A DNA stretch of 39,724 nucleotides, taken from NCBI GenBank assembly GCA_016744355.1, contig JADGEN010000015.1, positions 1-39,724 of the forward strand. Direction: 5' to 3'. The notes below the pieces were generated by a model. The model saw only the letters and a program-made list of their open reading frames with translations. It was not told where the DNA came from and did no database searches. Made by a program: the position numbers and the translations under genes. This DNA comes from Halieaceae bacterium (lineage in GTDB: Bacteria; Pseudomonadota; Gammaproteobacteria; Pseudomonadales; Halieaceae). This document shows positions 20,173 to 28,837 of the stretch, in pieces (positions within the stretch are counted from its first letter, which is position 1; each line of letters opens with the position of its first letter).

Positions 20173-20877
20173 CTATACTGCTCTCGAGAGAAGCATATTC
20201 CTAATGTGACCAATTGCCCTTGTGGGGTTCAAACCCTTGGGGCATACATTGACGCAATTCTGGATTCCGTGGCAGCGGAACACGCTGAAGGGGTCATCCA
20301 GTTTAGACAGCCGCTCTTCTGTTGCGGTGTCCCGGCTATCCGCCAGGAAACGATAAGATTGCAGTAGACCTGCAGGACCGATAAAGCGATCGGGGTTCCA
20401 CCAGAATGAGGGGCAACTGGTAGAGCAACAGGCGCAGAGAATACACTCATAGAGTCCATCCAACTTTTCGCGTTCCTCAGGTGTTTGCAAGCGCTCGATG
20501 GCGGGAGCAGGGTTGTTATTTTGCAAGTACGGTTGTACTTTTTCGTATTGGGTGTAAAACATGGTCATATCTACGACCAGGTCCCGTACTACTGGTAGAC
20601 CCGGCAGTGGCCTTACTACAAGTTTGTTGTTCTTCACTGTCTCAGACAAAGGCGTAATACAAGCCAAGCCGTTTTTTCCGTTCATGTTTAAGCCGTCGGA
20701 GCCGCAAACGCCTTCCCTGCATGAACGGCGAAACGCCATGCTTGGGTCTTTGCCCTTTACCAATTCCAGAACGTCCAACACCATCAGGTCTTTACCGCCG
20801 GTGTCGACTTCGACATCCTGCATCCAGGGTTCCTGGTCTGTCTCGGGGTTGTAGCGATACAAACTTACTTGCAACAT
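20173..20877 (-). CDS. sdhB: Succinate dehydrogenase iron-sulfur subunit SdhB
   Basis: SdhB carries electrons from the SdhA flavin to ubiquinone through three clusters. The 234-residue protein shows the [2Fe-2S] cysteines in SCREGVCGSDG with the later LACI, the [4Fe-4S] site CILCACCSTSCPS, and the [3Fe-4S] site CHGIQNCVNVCPKGLNP. All expected cysteines appear present. The ATG is at 20875-20877 and the gene follows sdhA by 14 nt. Confidence 0.98.
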   Translation of the reverse strand: MLQVSLYRYNPETDQEPWMQDVEVDTGGKDLMVLDVLELVKGKDPSMAFRRSCREGVCGSDGLNMNGKNGLACITPLSETVKNNKLVVRPLPGLPVVRDLVVDMTMFYTQYEKVQPYLQNNNPAPAIERLQTPEEREKLDGLYECILCACCSTSCPSFWWNPDRFIGPAGLLQSYRFLADSRDTATEERLSKLDDPFSVFRCHGIQNCVNVCPKGLNPTRAIGHIRNMLLSRAV

Positions 20878-20891
20878 ATTCTGATTTCCCC

Positions 20892-22664
20892 TTAGTAGAC
20901 GCGAGCTTTAGGCTGAAAGGTATCAACCATTGTAGGCTCGAAATTTACCGAACGCTTACTAACCTGCTTGTCGGTAGGATTATAAATAGAGTGACACAAC
21001 CAGTTTTCATCGTCACGATCCTGATAGTCGTCTCTGGCATGCGCGCCACGACTTTCTTTACGCTCTTCTGCCGTGATCGCAGTAGCTTCTGCCACTTCGA
21101 ACAGGTTATGCAGCTCTAGAGCTTCAATACGCGCTGTATTGTATGCGAGGCTCTTATCACTCAGCTCAGCATTTTCGATTCGACCGCGCAATTCAGACAA
21201 TTTCTTGACACCCTTTTGCATAAACTCTTCGTTGCGGAACACACCAAAGTGATTCTGCATGACACCCTGCAGCTCTTTGCGTAAATCGGCAACGTTTTCA
21301 CCACCGGTGGAATTATTGAGCTTATCGAGTCTCGACATTGACTGCTCGAGGTCGCTTTCGCTGGCATCCCCCATCTCGATACCATCACGCAGGGCATTTT
21401 CGATGAATATACCCGAAGCACGACCGAAGACAACCAGATCAAGCAGCGAATTACCGCCCAGCCTATTGGCACCGTGCACCGAAACACAAGCCACTTCGCC
21501 GCAGGCATATAAGCCCGGTATGACAGTGTCGTTGCCAGCGGAATCAACGGTCAAAGCCTGACCGTGAACATTGGTAGGTATGCCGCCCATCATGTAGTGG
21601 CAGGTGGGAACAACCGGAACGGGTTCAGTCACGGGGTCTGCATGGGCAAACGTGCGCGACAGCTCACAGATACCGGGTAAGCGGCTTTCCAAAACTTCTT
21701 CACCGAGGTGGTCGAGTTTTAGATACACGTGATCGCCATCGGGGCCACAGCCACGGCCCTCCAGGATTTCTTTGACCATAGAGCGGGCAACAACATCGCG
21801 GCCAGCAAGATCCTTGGCATTCGGCGCGTAGCGCTCCATGAATCGCTCGCCGTCTTTATTGACCAGATAACCGCCCTCTCCGCGGCACCCCTCTGTCACA
21901 AGTACACCTGCACCGTGTATTCCGGTGGGGTGAAATTGCCACATTTCGATATCTTGTACGGGATAGCCCGCCCTGAGTGCCATGCCGATACCGTCGCCCG
22001 TATTGATGTGGGCATTGGTAGTTGAAGCGTAGATACGCCCTGCTCCGCCGGTCGCAAATACTGTCGCCTTGGATTTTACGTAGACTGTCTCGCCAGTTTC
22101 CATGCAGATGGCGATGACACCTACCACAGCACCGCTCTGGTTTTTAACGATATCAGTTGCGTACCACTCGTTGAAGAACACAGTATTGTTCTTCATATTA
22201 CCCTGATACAGAGTATGCAGCAGCGCGTGCCCTGTGCGGTCAGCCGCGGCGCAAGTTCGAGCGGCCTGCCCCCCTTCACCGAAGTTTTTGGATTGCCCCC
22301 CGAATGGGCGCTGGTAAATGCGGCCTTCTTCGGTGCGAGAAAACGGAAGCCCCATGTGCTCCAGCTCATAAACTGCCTCGGGGCCTACATTACACATGTA
22401 TTCGATAGCGTCCTGATCGCCGATATAGTCGGATCCCTTGACCGTATCGTACATATGCCAACGCCAGTCATCATTAGGGTCATCACTGGCGATAGCGCAG
22501 GTGATGCCACCTTGTGCCGACACTGTGTGAGAGCGCGTTGGAAATACTTTGGTGATTACAGCAGTTTTATAGCCGGACTGTGAAAGCTGCAGCGCCGCTC
22601 GCATGCCAGCACCGCCGCCGCCCACAATAACGCCATCAAATGAAAGTGTTCGCATTCCCGACAT
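20892..22664 (-). CDS. sdhA: Succinate dehydrogenase flavoprotein subunit SdhA
   Basis: SdhA oxidises succinate to fumarate with covalently bound FAD. The 590-residue protein has the FAD dinucleotide motif [12 protein letters not shown], the flavinylated His in [11 protein letters not shown], the substrate-loop HPTGIHGAG and the [18 protein letters not shown] segment. The C-terminal [20 protein letters not shown] matches the family. The ATG at 22662-22664 lies 3 nt from the sdhD stop; a second ATG three codons in is an alternative start. Confidence 0.98.
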   Translation of the reverse strand: MSGMRTLSFDGVIVGGGGAGMRAALQLSQSGYKTAVITKVFPTRSHTVSAQGGITCAIASDDPNDDWRWHMYDTVKGSDYIGDQDAIEYMCNVGPEAVYELEHMGLPFSRTEEGRIYQRPFGGQSKNFGEGGQAARTCAAADRTGHALLHTLYQGNMKNNTVFFNEWYATDIVKNQSGAVVGVIAICMETGETVYVKSKATVFATGGAGRIYASTTNAHINTGDGIGMALRAGYPVQDIEMWQFHPTGIHGAGVLVTEGCRGEGGYLVNKDGERFMERYAPNAKDLAGRDVVARSMVKEILEGRGCGPDGDHVYLKLDHLGEEVLESRLPGICELSRTFAHADPVTEPVPVVPTCHYMMGGIPTNVHGQALTVDSAGNDTVIPGLYACGEVACVSVHGANRLGGNSLLDLVVFGRASGIFIENALRDGIEMGDASESDLEQSMSRLDKLNNSTGGENVADLRKELQGVMQNHFGVFRNEEFMQKGVKKLSELRGRIENAELSDKSLAYNTARIEALELHNLFEVAEATAITAEERKESRGAHARDDYQDRDDENWLCHSIYNPTDKQVSKRSVNFEPTMVDTFQPKARVY

Positions 22665-22667
22665 ATC

Positions 22668-23030
22668 TTAATAACCCCACAAGATCTGGATGCCCCAGAC
22701 TAAATACGTAAACATTGTCAGACCACAGGCCATTTGAAACACAAAACGCAGCACATTGCCGGTTTTACCCATTAGTCGCTCAGTTAAATAATCTGTCAAT
22801 ACGCCCCATATCCCTACCCAGGCGTGTACACCCAATGATAGTAAGGCCATCAAGCTGAAGATCCGCATCCAGGTTTGGGAATACAGGCTCTTCCAGGAAG
22901 CGTAATCAACGCCGCCCAATAATACGAGACCGACAAAAACAAAGTAGGCAAGGAGTACTACCGCACTGATGCGCTGCATCAGCCAATCGTAGAGGCCCGA
23001 TCGCCCCATGCTCGTTACTGCAGTTACCAT
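22668..23030 (-). CDS. sdhD: Succinate dehydrogenase membrane anchor SdhD
   Basis: SdhD is one of two membrane subunits that bind haem b and ubiquinone. The 120-residue protein has three predicted helices (about 21-41, 56-79 and 92-114). The motif RISAVVLLAYFVF opens the first and GVHAWVGIWGVLTDYL carries the conserved haem/quinone-region His and Asp-Tyr. The ATG overlaps the end of sdhC by 7 nt. Confidence 0.95.
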   Translation of the reverse strand: MVTAVTSMGRSGLYDWLMQRISAVVLLAYFVFVGLVLLGGVDYASWKSLYSQTWMRIFSLMALLSLGVHAWVGIWGVLTDYLTERLMGKTGNVLRFVFQMACGLTMFTYLVWGIQILWGY

Positions 23031-23398
23031 ATCCAGATCCCCGCTAATAAAATGAATACTACTGAGCTGGCAATGACGATACGCGAACCCAAAACCCCGC
23101 CCTCCATCGTCTCTCCAATGCCCATATCCATGACCAGATGCTTAACACCGGCTACAGAGTGATAGATGAGACCCGAAACGACGGCCCAGATCACGAATTT
23201 GCACAACGCTGAGTCCAGAGAGGTCTGAAGAGCGGCAAAACTCTCCGGGCTCTTCAAACTGGCATCCAGGGCCCAAATAAGAACGGCCATGCCTACAAAT
23301 ATAAATACGCCTGAGGCGCGGTGTGTAATGGAAGTCCATGCTGTTATGGGTAAACGCATGGTTCCGATATCCAAATTTACGGGACGCTTGTCTTTCAC
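23024..23398 (-). CDS. sdhC: Succinate dehydrogenase cytochrome b556 subunit SdhC
   Basis: SdhC is the second membrane anchor of complex II. Started at the GTG at 23396-23398 it has 124 residues, opening MKDKRPVNLDIGTMRLP, which is where family members begin. SITHRASGV carries the quinone-site Ser/Arg residues, and YHSVAGVKHLVMDMG contains the haem-ligating His. Three helices are predicted. The frame is open to a GTG at 23530, but the extra 44 residues look unlike the family and are rejected. No strong ribosome binding site lies before the chosen GTG, so the exact start is less certain than the identity. Confidence 0.92.
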   Translation of the reverse strand: MKDKRPVNLDIGTMRLPITAWTSITHRASGVFIFVGMAVLIWALDASLKSPESFAALQTSLDSALCKFVIWAVVSGLIYHSVAGVKHLVMDMGIGETMEGGVLGSRIVIASSVVFILLAGIWIW

Positions 23399-23461
23399 TG
23401 TGTGAGCACCATCATTTGTACACCTGAGAAGGTGGATGACCGAGCGTGACTCTCGCCAGGC

Positions 23462-23490
23462 ACAAAAAATTTCCAGCAGAGCGCTGTCAA
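23462..23490 (-). promoter_or_regulatory. Candidate sdhC promoter
   Basis: Minus strand: an exact TTGACA -35 (23485-23490) and, after 17 nt, TTTTGT (23462-23467), only three of six -10 positions. Transcription would start near 23455 and leave a leader of about 57 nt. The weak -10 might mean dependence on an activator, or the site may be chance. Confidence 0.35.
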
Positions 23491-23672
23491 AACACCCTGC
23501 CAAATCTAAAACGCGCGAAATTATAGGCACTTACGCGATTAATTACAAACTCTCCGGCCATGTTTGCAGGTGATAAAACACCACAATCTCAAAATACGCG
23601 ATCTCCCAGAAAAAGAATGATTGACGTTGGCAGCAGTTCGCCGGTGATTGACGACAAATGGATTCAGATCAA

Positions 23673-23700
23673 TTGACAAAGTCTGACGAAACTCTATAGT
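23673..23700 (+). promoter_or_regulatory. Sigma-70 promoter of gltA
   Basis: An exact TTGACA (23673-23678) is followed after 16 nt by TATAGT (23695-23700), five of six -10 positions. Transcription would start near 23707, 29 nt before the gltA ATG. This is the closest match to the housekeeping consensus I found in the window. Confidence 0.8.
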
Positions 23701-23735
23701 TGGGCACCCAAAAGTCACACTTCACAGGACCACAA

Positions 23736-25025
23736 ATGAGCGATAGAAAAGCAACTTTAAGCATTGACGGAATCGACGAGGCAATTGAGCTACCGATATA
23801 CTCCGGTACTATTGGCCCGGACGTTGTTGACGTGGGGGCGCTCACCAGTAAGGGCATGTTCACCTACGACCCCGGGTTTGTTTCTACCGCGGCCTGTGAA
23901 TCACAGATTACCTTCATCGACGGGGGTAAAGGTACTTTGTTACACCGTGGCTACCCCATTGACCAGTTAGCCAACCAATCCGATTATCTCGAAACCTGCT
24001 ACTTGTTGCTATACGGGGAACTGCCCTCTGCGGAGGAGAAAGAAACCTTCGTCACGACCATCACCAATCACACAATGGTGCACGCTCAACTCGCGACATT
24101 TTTTAATGGGTTTAGGCGGGACGCACACCCCATGGCTATTATGTGCGGCGTTGTTGGCGCTCTATCAGCGTTCTATCACGACTCATTAGATATTAACGAT
24201 GCCAAGCACCGTGAAATTGCAGCTCACCGCTTGATTGCAAAAATGCCTACACTGGCTGCCATGGTATACAAGTACAACATTGGCCAGCCCTTCATGTACC
24301 CGGACAACAGCATGGACTATGCAGAGAACTTCCTGCATATGATGTTCGGCAACCCGTGCGAACCAAGTAACGTTAGTCCTGTGCTCGCCAAAGCCATGGA
24401 CCGTATTTTTATATTACACGCAGACCATGAGCAGAATGCCTCGACATCAACAGTGCGTCTTGCCGGGTCTTCCGGAGCCAACCCTTTTGCCTGTATCGCC
24501 GCCGGTATCGCTGCGCTGTGGGGTCCCTCGCACGGCGGAGCGAACGAAGCCGTCCTCGAAATGCTTGAAGAAATTGGCGACGTTTACCATATTGACGAAT
24601 ACGTGGCGCGCGCAAAGGACAAGAATGACCCCTTCCGTCTCATGGGCTTTGGCCACAGGGTGTATAAAAACTTTGACCCCAGAGCCAAAGTAATGAAAGA
24701 GTCGGCAGACGAGGTGTTGGCAGAGCTAGGTATTGAAAATGACCCTCTGCTGGCAATTGCCAAGCGCCTGGAAGAGATAGCACTTGAAGACGAGTATTTT
24801 ATTGAGAAAAAACTCTACCCCAATGTCGATTTCTATTCCGGCATCATTCTAAAAGCCATGGGAATTCCCACCAGTATGTTTACAGTGATCTTTGCAGTGG
24901 GTAGAACCGTTGGCTGGATTGCGCACTGGCATGAAATGATTAGTGGCAGTTACCGTATTGGCCGCCCTCGCCAGTTGTACACAGGGTACGCGCAACGAGA
25001 TTTTACCCCGATGGACGAGCGCTAG
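23736..25025 (+). CDS. gltA: Citrate synthase GltA (type II)
   Basis: GltA condenses acetyl-CoA and oxaloacetate to citrate. Started at the ATG at 23736-23738 it has 429 residues, the usual length of the hexameric Gram-negative type. Catalytic residues are H266 in [11 protein letters not shown]307 in GFGHRVYK and D365 in YPNVDFYSG. The N-terminal [25 protein letters not shown] is the typical small beta domain. AGGA lies 7 nt before the ATG; the frame is open 12 codons further to a TTG that overlaps the promoter and is rejected. It is followed after 20 nt by a FabH-like gene. Confidence 0.98.
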   Translation: MSDRKATLSIDGIDEAIELPIYSGTIGPDVVDVGALTSKGMFTYDPGFVSTAACESQITFIDGGKGTLLHRGYPIDQLANQSDYLETCYLLLYGELPSAEEKETFVTTITNHTMVHAQLATFFNGFRRDAHPMAIMCGVVGALSAFYHDSLDINDAKHREIAAHRLIAKMPTLAAMVYKYNIGQPFMYPDNSMDYAENFLHMMFGNPCEPSNVSPVLAKAMDRIFILHADHEQNASTSTVRLAGSSGANPFACIAAGIAALWGPSHGGANEAVLEMLEEIGDVYHIDEYVARAKDKNDPFRLMGFGHRVYKNFDPRAKVMKESADEVLAELGIENDPLLAIAKRLEEIALEDEYFIEKKLYPNVDFYSGIILKAMGIPTSMFTVIFAVGRTVGWIAHWHEMISGSYRIGRPRQLYTGYAQRDFTPMDER

Positions 25026-25045
25026 TTGCCTGCGGAAATATACAC

Positions 25046-26167
25046 ATGACTGACATCGTAATTAGCGGAACCGGGCTTTATACACCGACAGAATCCATCA
25101 GCAATGAGGAGTTGGTTGAATCCTTCAACGCCTATGCCGATGCCTTCAATCTTGAGAACGCCGAGGGCATCGCGAGTGGTGACATTAAAGCCCGGGCCCC
25201 CTCCTCGGTTGAGTTCATCGAAAAGGCTTCTGGTATAAAATCTCGCTACGTAATGAATAAGAGCGGCATTCTGGACCCACAGCGAATGGCTCCCTCACTC
25301 GCTGAGCGCAGTAATGAGGAGCCATCGATTCAATGTGAAATGGCCGTTGCCGCTTCCGGCGAGGCGATGGCTGCTGCAGGAAAAACAGCTGACGACATAG
25401 ACATGGTCATTGTCGCCTGCTCAAACCTGCAACGCGCCTATCCCGCTATGGCCGTAGAAATACAGGATGCCCTGGGCATCACCGGCTTCGGCTTTGATAT
25501 GAATGTAGCCTGTTCCTCGGCCACTTTCGGCATACAGCAGGCAAGGGATGCCATCGCCAGCGGCAGTGCCAAGTGTGTACTGCTGCTCAGCCCCGAAATA
25601 TGCAGTGGCCATCTAAACTTTCGCGACAGAGACGCGCACTTCATTTTTGGCGACGTGTGCACAGCAGTGATTCTGGAGAGCGCACAAACTGCCACCAGTG
25701 CAGATCAGTACGTTGTGGTGGATACCAAGTTGCAGACTATTTTCTCCAATAACATCCGTAACAACTTCGGTTTTCTCAACCGTGGCGATGAGTCGGGCGT
25801 TGGTAAAGCAGATAAGCTGTTTGTACAGGAAGGCCGCAAAGTCTTTAAGGAAGTCTGTCCGGCGGTTGCCACTCAGATCACGACCCAGATTGAATCGCTG
25901 GGCATAGAGTCGTCCGAACTGAAACGCATGTGGTTACACCAAGCCAATTTGAGCATGAATCAACTTATCGCAAAGCGTGTTTTAGGACGTGCTCCTACAG
26001 AAGATGATGCCCCGACCATTCTCGATGAGTACGCTAATACCAGTTCGGCCGGTTCGGTTATTGCATTTCACAAGCATCGCGATGATTTCGTCAGCGGCGA
26101 TCTTGGCTTGCTGTGCTCATTTGGAGCGGGTTACAGTATTGGCAGTGTGGTGTTGCGTAAAGTTTAG
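25046..26167 (+). CDS. Beta-ketoacyl-ACP synthase III-like enzyme (FabH family)
   Basis: This 373-residue thiolase-fold protein has the FabH triad: C156 in [11 protein letters not shown]298 in [10 protein letters not shown] and N331 in NTSSAGS. It is about 50 residues longer than housekeeping FabH because of insertions near residues 30-90, and recalls the Pseudomonas aeruginosa PA3286 type, reported to take medium-chain acyl-CoA from beta-oxidation into fatty acid synthesis. That assignment is from memory, and the substrate here is unproven. It follows gltA by 20 nt and is likely co-transcribed, so it may compete for or rebalance acyl-CoA pools. It converges with hisC across 21 nt with no visible terminator. 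Confidence 0.85.
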   Translation: MTDIVISGTGLYTPTESISNEELVESFNAYADAFNLENAEGIASGDIKARAPSSVEFIEKASGIKSRYVMNKSGILDPQRMAPSLAERSNEEPSIQCEMAVAASGEAMAAAGKTADDIDMVIVACSNLQRAYPAMAVEIQDALGITGFGFDMNVACSSATFGIQQARDAIASGSAKCVLLLSPEICSGHLNFRDRDAHFIFGDVCTAVILESAQTATSADQYVVVDTKLQTIFSNNIRNNFGFLNRGDESGVGKADKLFVQEGRKVFKEVCPAVATQITTQIESLGIESSELKRMWLHQANLSMNQLIAKRVLGRAPTEDDAPTILDEYANTSSAGSVIAFHKHRDDFVSGDLGLLCSFGAGYSIGSVVLRKV

Positions 26168-26188
26168 AGCACCGCGCCCGCATTCATT

Positions 26189-27250
26189 TTATTCAGCCAA
26201 CATCTCTCGAAGTGCGATAACTACGGCATCGCATTCCTGGGGTGTACCAATACTGATGCGCAGGTAGTTGCTGATTCTTGGCAAACTAAAATATCTCACC
26301 AGAATATCCTTTTGTCTCAAACCCTCGAACAAAGCTTCTGCCGCGTGCTCAGGGTGTGTGACAAAAATGAAGTTGGCCTTCGATGGCAACACCTGAAAAC
26401 CCAGTGACTCCAAATCGTGTGTTAGCTTGTCACGGCATGCGATTACTTTACCGCAGGATGATTCGAAGTAGCTTACATCGTTCAGCGAAGCCAATGCCGC
26501 GGTTTGTGCGAGCACATCCAGAGGGTAAGAATTAAAAGAGTTTTTAAGCCTTTCAAGCCCCTCTATCAATCGCCTGTTCCCCATTGCAACCCCTACCCTC
26601 AGCCCCGCTAATGCCCGGGACTTGGAGAGCGTCTGCACCACGAGTAGATTGTCGTATAGATCGATAAGTCCAACCGCCGATTCACCGCCGAAATCGATGT
26701 ACGCCTCATCAATAACTACAACGGATTCTGTATTAGCTTCCAGCAGCTCTCGAATGACCTCCAGATCCATCAGCATGCCAGTTGGGGCATTGGGGTTAGG
26801 TATAATGATTCCGCCGTTCTCGAGCGGATAGGCATTAATGTCGACGCTAAAGTCACGCGCCAAGGGTACCTGTGCGTAATTTAGGCTGTAAAGTTCGCAC
26901 CACACCGGGTAAAAGCTGTATGAAACATCGGGGAAGCAAACAATTTTATCGTGGCTAAGTAAGGCCTGAAATATGTGGGCCAACACCTCATCTGAACCAT
27001 TGCCTAGAAACACCTGATCGGCAGAGAGATGGTTGAGGTCTGCATAGGCCTGCTTGAGCTCGGTGGACTCAGGGTCCGGGTATAGGCCTAACTGTTTGGC
27101 AGTGACGCCGGAAATGGCGCGTAAAACTTGCGGAGATGGATCGAATGGGTTTTCGTTAGTATTCAGTTTTATCAGCTTGGCCTGTTGTGGCTGTTCACCG
27201 GGAACATAAGGCGTGAGCTTTTTAACCAACTTACTCCAGTAACGACTCAT
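26189..27250 (-). CDS. hisC: Histidinol-phosphate aminotransferase HisC
   Basis: HisC converts imidazole acetol phosphate to histidinol phosphate in histidine synthesis. The 353-residue class I/II PLP aminotransferase contains IKLNTNENPF, a GNGSDEVL phosphate-binding segment, NPNAPTG, DEAYIDF and the PLP lysine K210 in QTLSKSRALAGLRVG. The ATG at 27248-27250 has GGAAAAAG upstream; an in-frame TTG four codons earlier is less likely. The gene starts only 16 nt past the 3' end of tRNA-Glu on the same strand, so its ribosome binding site lies in the tRNA 3' trailer. No other his gene is present. Related PLP transaminases with other substrates are possible. Confidence 0.9.
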   Translation of the reverse strand: MSRYWSKLVKKLTPYVPGEQPQQAKLIKLNTNENPFDPSPQVLRAISGVTAKQLGLYPDPESTELKQAYADLNHLSADQVFLGNGSDEVLAHIFQALLSHDKIVCFPDVSYSFYPVWCELYSLNYAQVPLARDFSVDINAYPLENGGIIIPNPNAPTGMLMDLEVIRELLEANTESVVVIDEAYIDFGGESAVGLIDLYDNLLVVQTLSKSRALAGLRVGVAMGNRRLIEGLERLKNSFNSYPLDVLAQTAALASLNDVSYFESSCGKVIACRDKLTHDLESLGFQVLPSKANFIFVTHPEHAAEALFEGLRQKDILVRYFSLPRISNYLRISIGTPQECDAVVIALREMLAE

Positions 27251-27266
27251 AACTTTTTCCAAATAA

Positions 27267-27342
27267 TGGCGTCCCCTAGGGGGTTCGAACCCCTGTTACC
27301 GCCGTGAAAGGGCAGTGTCCTGGACCACTAGACGAAGGGGAC
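27267..27342 (-). tRNA. tRNA-Glu (anticodon UUC)
   Basis: A 76-nt cloverleaf reads 5' GTCCCC...GGGGAC G CCA 3' on the minus strand, with the 3' CCA encoded (27267-27269). The anticodon loop is CTTTCAC, giving TTC at 27306-27308. The T arm contains GGTTCGAACC. The anticodon stem has one T-G wobble pair. Sequence and arms match bacterial tRNA-Glu. A hairpin abuts its 5' end and hisC follows after 16 nt. Confidence 0.97.
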
Positions 27343-27368
27343 GCAGCGCCTCCAATCGGAAGCGCTGC
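27343..27368 (-). promoter_or_regulatory. Hairpin leader abutting tRNA-Glu
   Basis: GCAGCGC (27343-27349) pairs with GCGCTGC (27362-27368), extended by a 3-bp inner stem (TCC/GGA) around an AATC loop. The hairpin ends at the base next to tRNA nucleotide 1. Read toward the tRNA it is followed by GTCCCC rather than a T run, so it is not an intrinsic terminator for the porin gene. It may be the 5' leader of the precursor, read from the TACAAT element just upstream. Confidence 0.5.
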
Positions 27369-27369
27369 T

Positions 27370-27375
27370 ATTGTA
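27370..27375 (-). promoter_or_regulatory. Candidate -10 element for tRNA-Glu/hisC
   Basis: TACAAT on the minus strand, within CGGTACAATAG, lies 27 nt before the tRNA and is followed by the GC-rich AGCAGCGC, a discriminator typical of stable-RNA promoters. No good -35 hexamer is seen at 15-18 nt, so confidence is low. Confidence 0.35.
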
Positions 27376-27403
27376 CCGTAAAATTGAAAAAAATCCCGTC
27401 TGT

Positions 27404-28675
27404 TTAGTATTTAAACGCGGTATCAATCTGGAATCGATCATAGGATACAGGCGACCCTAGATTGCCTTCCCCTGCTTCATTGTCGAGGAACCATGTGAAG
27501 CCCACCTTCCAGCGCTTATTGAGACCGTAGGCTCCGCTTAAACGGTGTCCCTTGCCATCAGTACCGCCCCCGGCAAAGTCAGAATCACTGGTCAAGCCCA
27601 GAATGGCGTCCTTCTCGAGATCCTGGTACTGGTAACCCAATTGCCAGGTTCCCTTGCCACTGGCCTTGCCATAATTGGCGCCTGCAACCCAACCCACATC
27701 ATAGTCATTTGCATCCTGGTTTTGCACATACTCTGCAAACAGGTTTAAAGGCCTATCGAACAGGCTAAGACCAAGATCTGCAAAAATTTCCACTTCTTGA
27801 TAGTCGTACTTATAGGCGCAAGTCGACAAATCATCGGGGTCGCTACATTCGAAAGAGTTTCCGAAGAAATCATCGTCATCACCAAAGAAGGAATTTTTAC
27901 CTTTGGTTGGAATGTCATAGTAGCCTAATCCGGCGGTCAGGGTGGCTTCACCCAAATTGAACTTCGCGCCCCCCTGTAAACCCCAACTAAACTGTTGGTT
28001 ACCGCCCTTACTATCACTCTCTAGCCAGTTTCCAGAAAATGTTGCAAATAAATGGTCACTGGACCAACCTCCGGCGAAACCTTCAGGGTTAAAGTCGCCA
28101 TCCCACATGAACGCAGTTTTTTGTGGACGGTAGAACGGGTTTTTGATTTTTCCCGCAGTGATGTAAATATTGTCAGTTGCCTGCCACCTACCATAGGCAA
28201 GATCAAGACGAACGTCCTTCGTAGAACCGCCGCCGCCCAGAGTCTGGTTGGTCGATACTGGGTCGTCACCACCCGTGGCAATCCCCAGGCCAACTTCGGT
28301 ATCGTCAGAGGTGGTGGCAATAAGTGCCGCGCGCGCCCTGATTCGATTTCGGTCTCGTTTGTCCTTGTTTTCAACGTCGATTTCTTCGTAACGGTAGCGG
28401 AAATCGCCTTTTACCTTAATACGCTCTGCCCAGGAACTTGCAGAATTCCCCTTCTTAACTACGGCCAGGTCAGTCTGTGCTACTTGCAGTTCATTGACAG
28501 TGGTTTCGCTCAGCTCTCGCAGGTTGGCATTTTCAGCCTCCAGCGAATTCAGGCGTGCAGCCATGGCAGCAAAGTCAGCCTTTAGTTGGGCAAAATCATC
28601 GTCGCTGACCGTTGCACTGGCTTGCGCACTTGCCAGTATTGCTCCAGTAACAGCTACCGAAATCAATCGCTTCAT
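27404..28675 (-). CDS. Putative outer-membrane porin
   Basis: The 423-residue product has a signal peptide (MKRLISVAVTGAILASAQA), a short coiled-coil region (about 25-70, LKADFAAMAARLNSLEAENANL), then a beta-barrel-like body with alternating aromatic and polar strands starting at IKVKGDFRYRYEE. It ends in an aromatic residue (DTAFKY). This layout matches the 'putative porin' family of marine proteobacteria. Two cysteines in an acidic loop (ECSDPDDLSTC) could form a disulfide. The frame is open 51 codons upstream, but the ATG at 28673-28675 has GGAG 8 nt before it and starts the signal peptide. A PhoB-type promoter precedes it, so it is probably induced by phosphate starvation; its permeant is inferred to be phosphate or an organic phosphate. 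Confidence 0.85.
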   Translation of the reverse strand: MKRLISVAVTGAILASAQASATVSDDDFAQLKADFAAMAARLNSLEAENANLRELSETTVNELQVAQTDLAVVKKGNSASSWAERIKVKGDFRYRYEEIDVENKDKRDRNRIRARAALIATTSDDTEVGLGIATGGDDPVSTNQTLGGGGSTKDVRLDLAYGRWQATDNIYITAGKIKNPFYRPQKTAFMWDGDFNPEGFAGGWSSDHLFATFSGNWLESDSKGGNQQFSWGLQGGAKFNLGEATLTAGLGYYDIPTKGKNSFFGDDDDFFGNSFECSDPDDLSTCAYKYDYQEVEIFADLGLSLFDRPLNLFAEYVQNQDANDYDVGWVAGANYGKASGKGTWQLGYQYQDLEKDAILGLTSDSDFAGGGTDGKGHRLSGAYGLNKRWKVGFTWFLDNEAGEGNLGSPVSYDRFQIDTAFKY

Positions 28676-28732
28676 ACATGTATCTCCAGAAAGGTAAATG
28701 ACCCCGGGTGGGGTGTCTGTGTAACGGTTGTA

Positions 28733-28766
28733 ATAATAGTTTGGAAAAATGACAGAAATATGACGA
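28733..28766 (-). promoter_or_regulatory. PhoB-dependent promoter (Pho box plus -10) of the porin gene
   Basis: On the minus strand TCGTCAT (28760-28766) and CTGTCAT (28749-28755) form an 11-bp direct repeat matching the Pho box consensus at 5/7 and 7/7. Ten nt further is TATTAT (28733-28738) as the -10 hexamer. The Pho box takes the place of a -35 element, as in PhoB-activated promoters. Transcription would start near 28726, about 50 nt before the start codon. Confidence 0.8.
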
Positions 28767-28797
28767 TATGTACTATTTGCTGAATATTTTTGCTCAA

Positions 28798-28824
28798 TCC
28801 ATATCCCGATTGCCGGGATATGGA
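28798..28824. repeat. Inverted repeat between phoU and the porin gene
   Basis: A perfect 11-bp inverted repeat (28798-28808 with 28814-28824) encloses a 5-nt loop, 14 nt past the phoU stop. No T run follows on either strand, so it is not a canonical intrinsic terminator. It may stabilise or end the pst-phoU message. Confidence 0.6.
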
Positions 28825-28837
28825 ACACTGAAAAGCG

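Larger units (their letters stand above)
23399..23735. promoter_or_regulatory. Divergent sdh / gltA control region
   Basis: This 337-bp stretch holds no convincing gene. It contains the strong gltA promoter (23673-23700) and a weaker candidate for sdhC (23462-23490). It also holds two exact copies of TGATTGACG (23618-23626 and 23645-23653) plus a related ATTGACA that is part of the gltA -35 box, spaced 27 and 25 bp apart. Such spaced repeats may be binding sites for a regulator; that is inference. Confidence 0.6.

Noticed and set aside
23399-23530. 44-codon N-terminal extension of sdhC
   Set aside because: Family members begin near KDKRPVNLD; the extension is unlike the family and overlaps the candidate promoter.
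27343-27368. Hairpin as intrinsic terminator of the porin gene
   Set aside because: On the minus strand it is followed directly by the tRNA sequence GTCCCC with no T run.
28052-28585. 177-codon plus-strand frame opposite the porin gene
   Set aside because: Antisense shadow of a signal-peptide-bearing porin; no family resemblance.
28798-28824. Hairpin after phoU as a classical intrinsic terminator
   Set aside because: No T run on either strand, so it is listed only as an inverted repeat.
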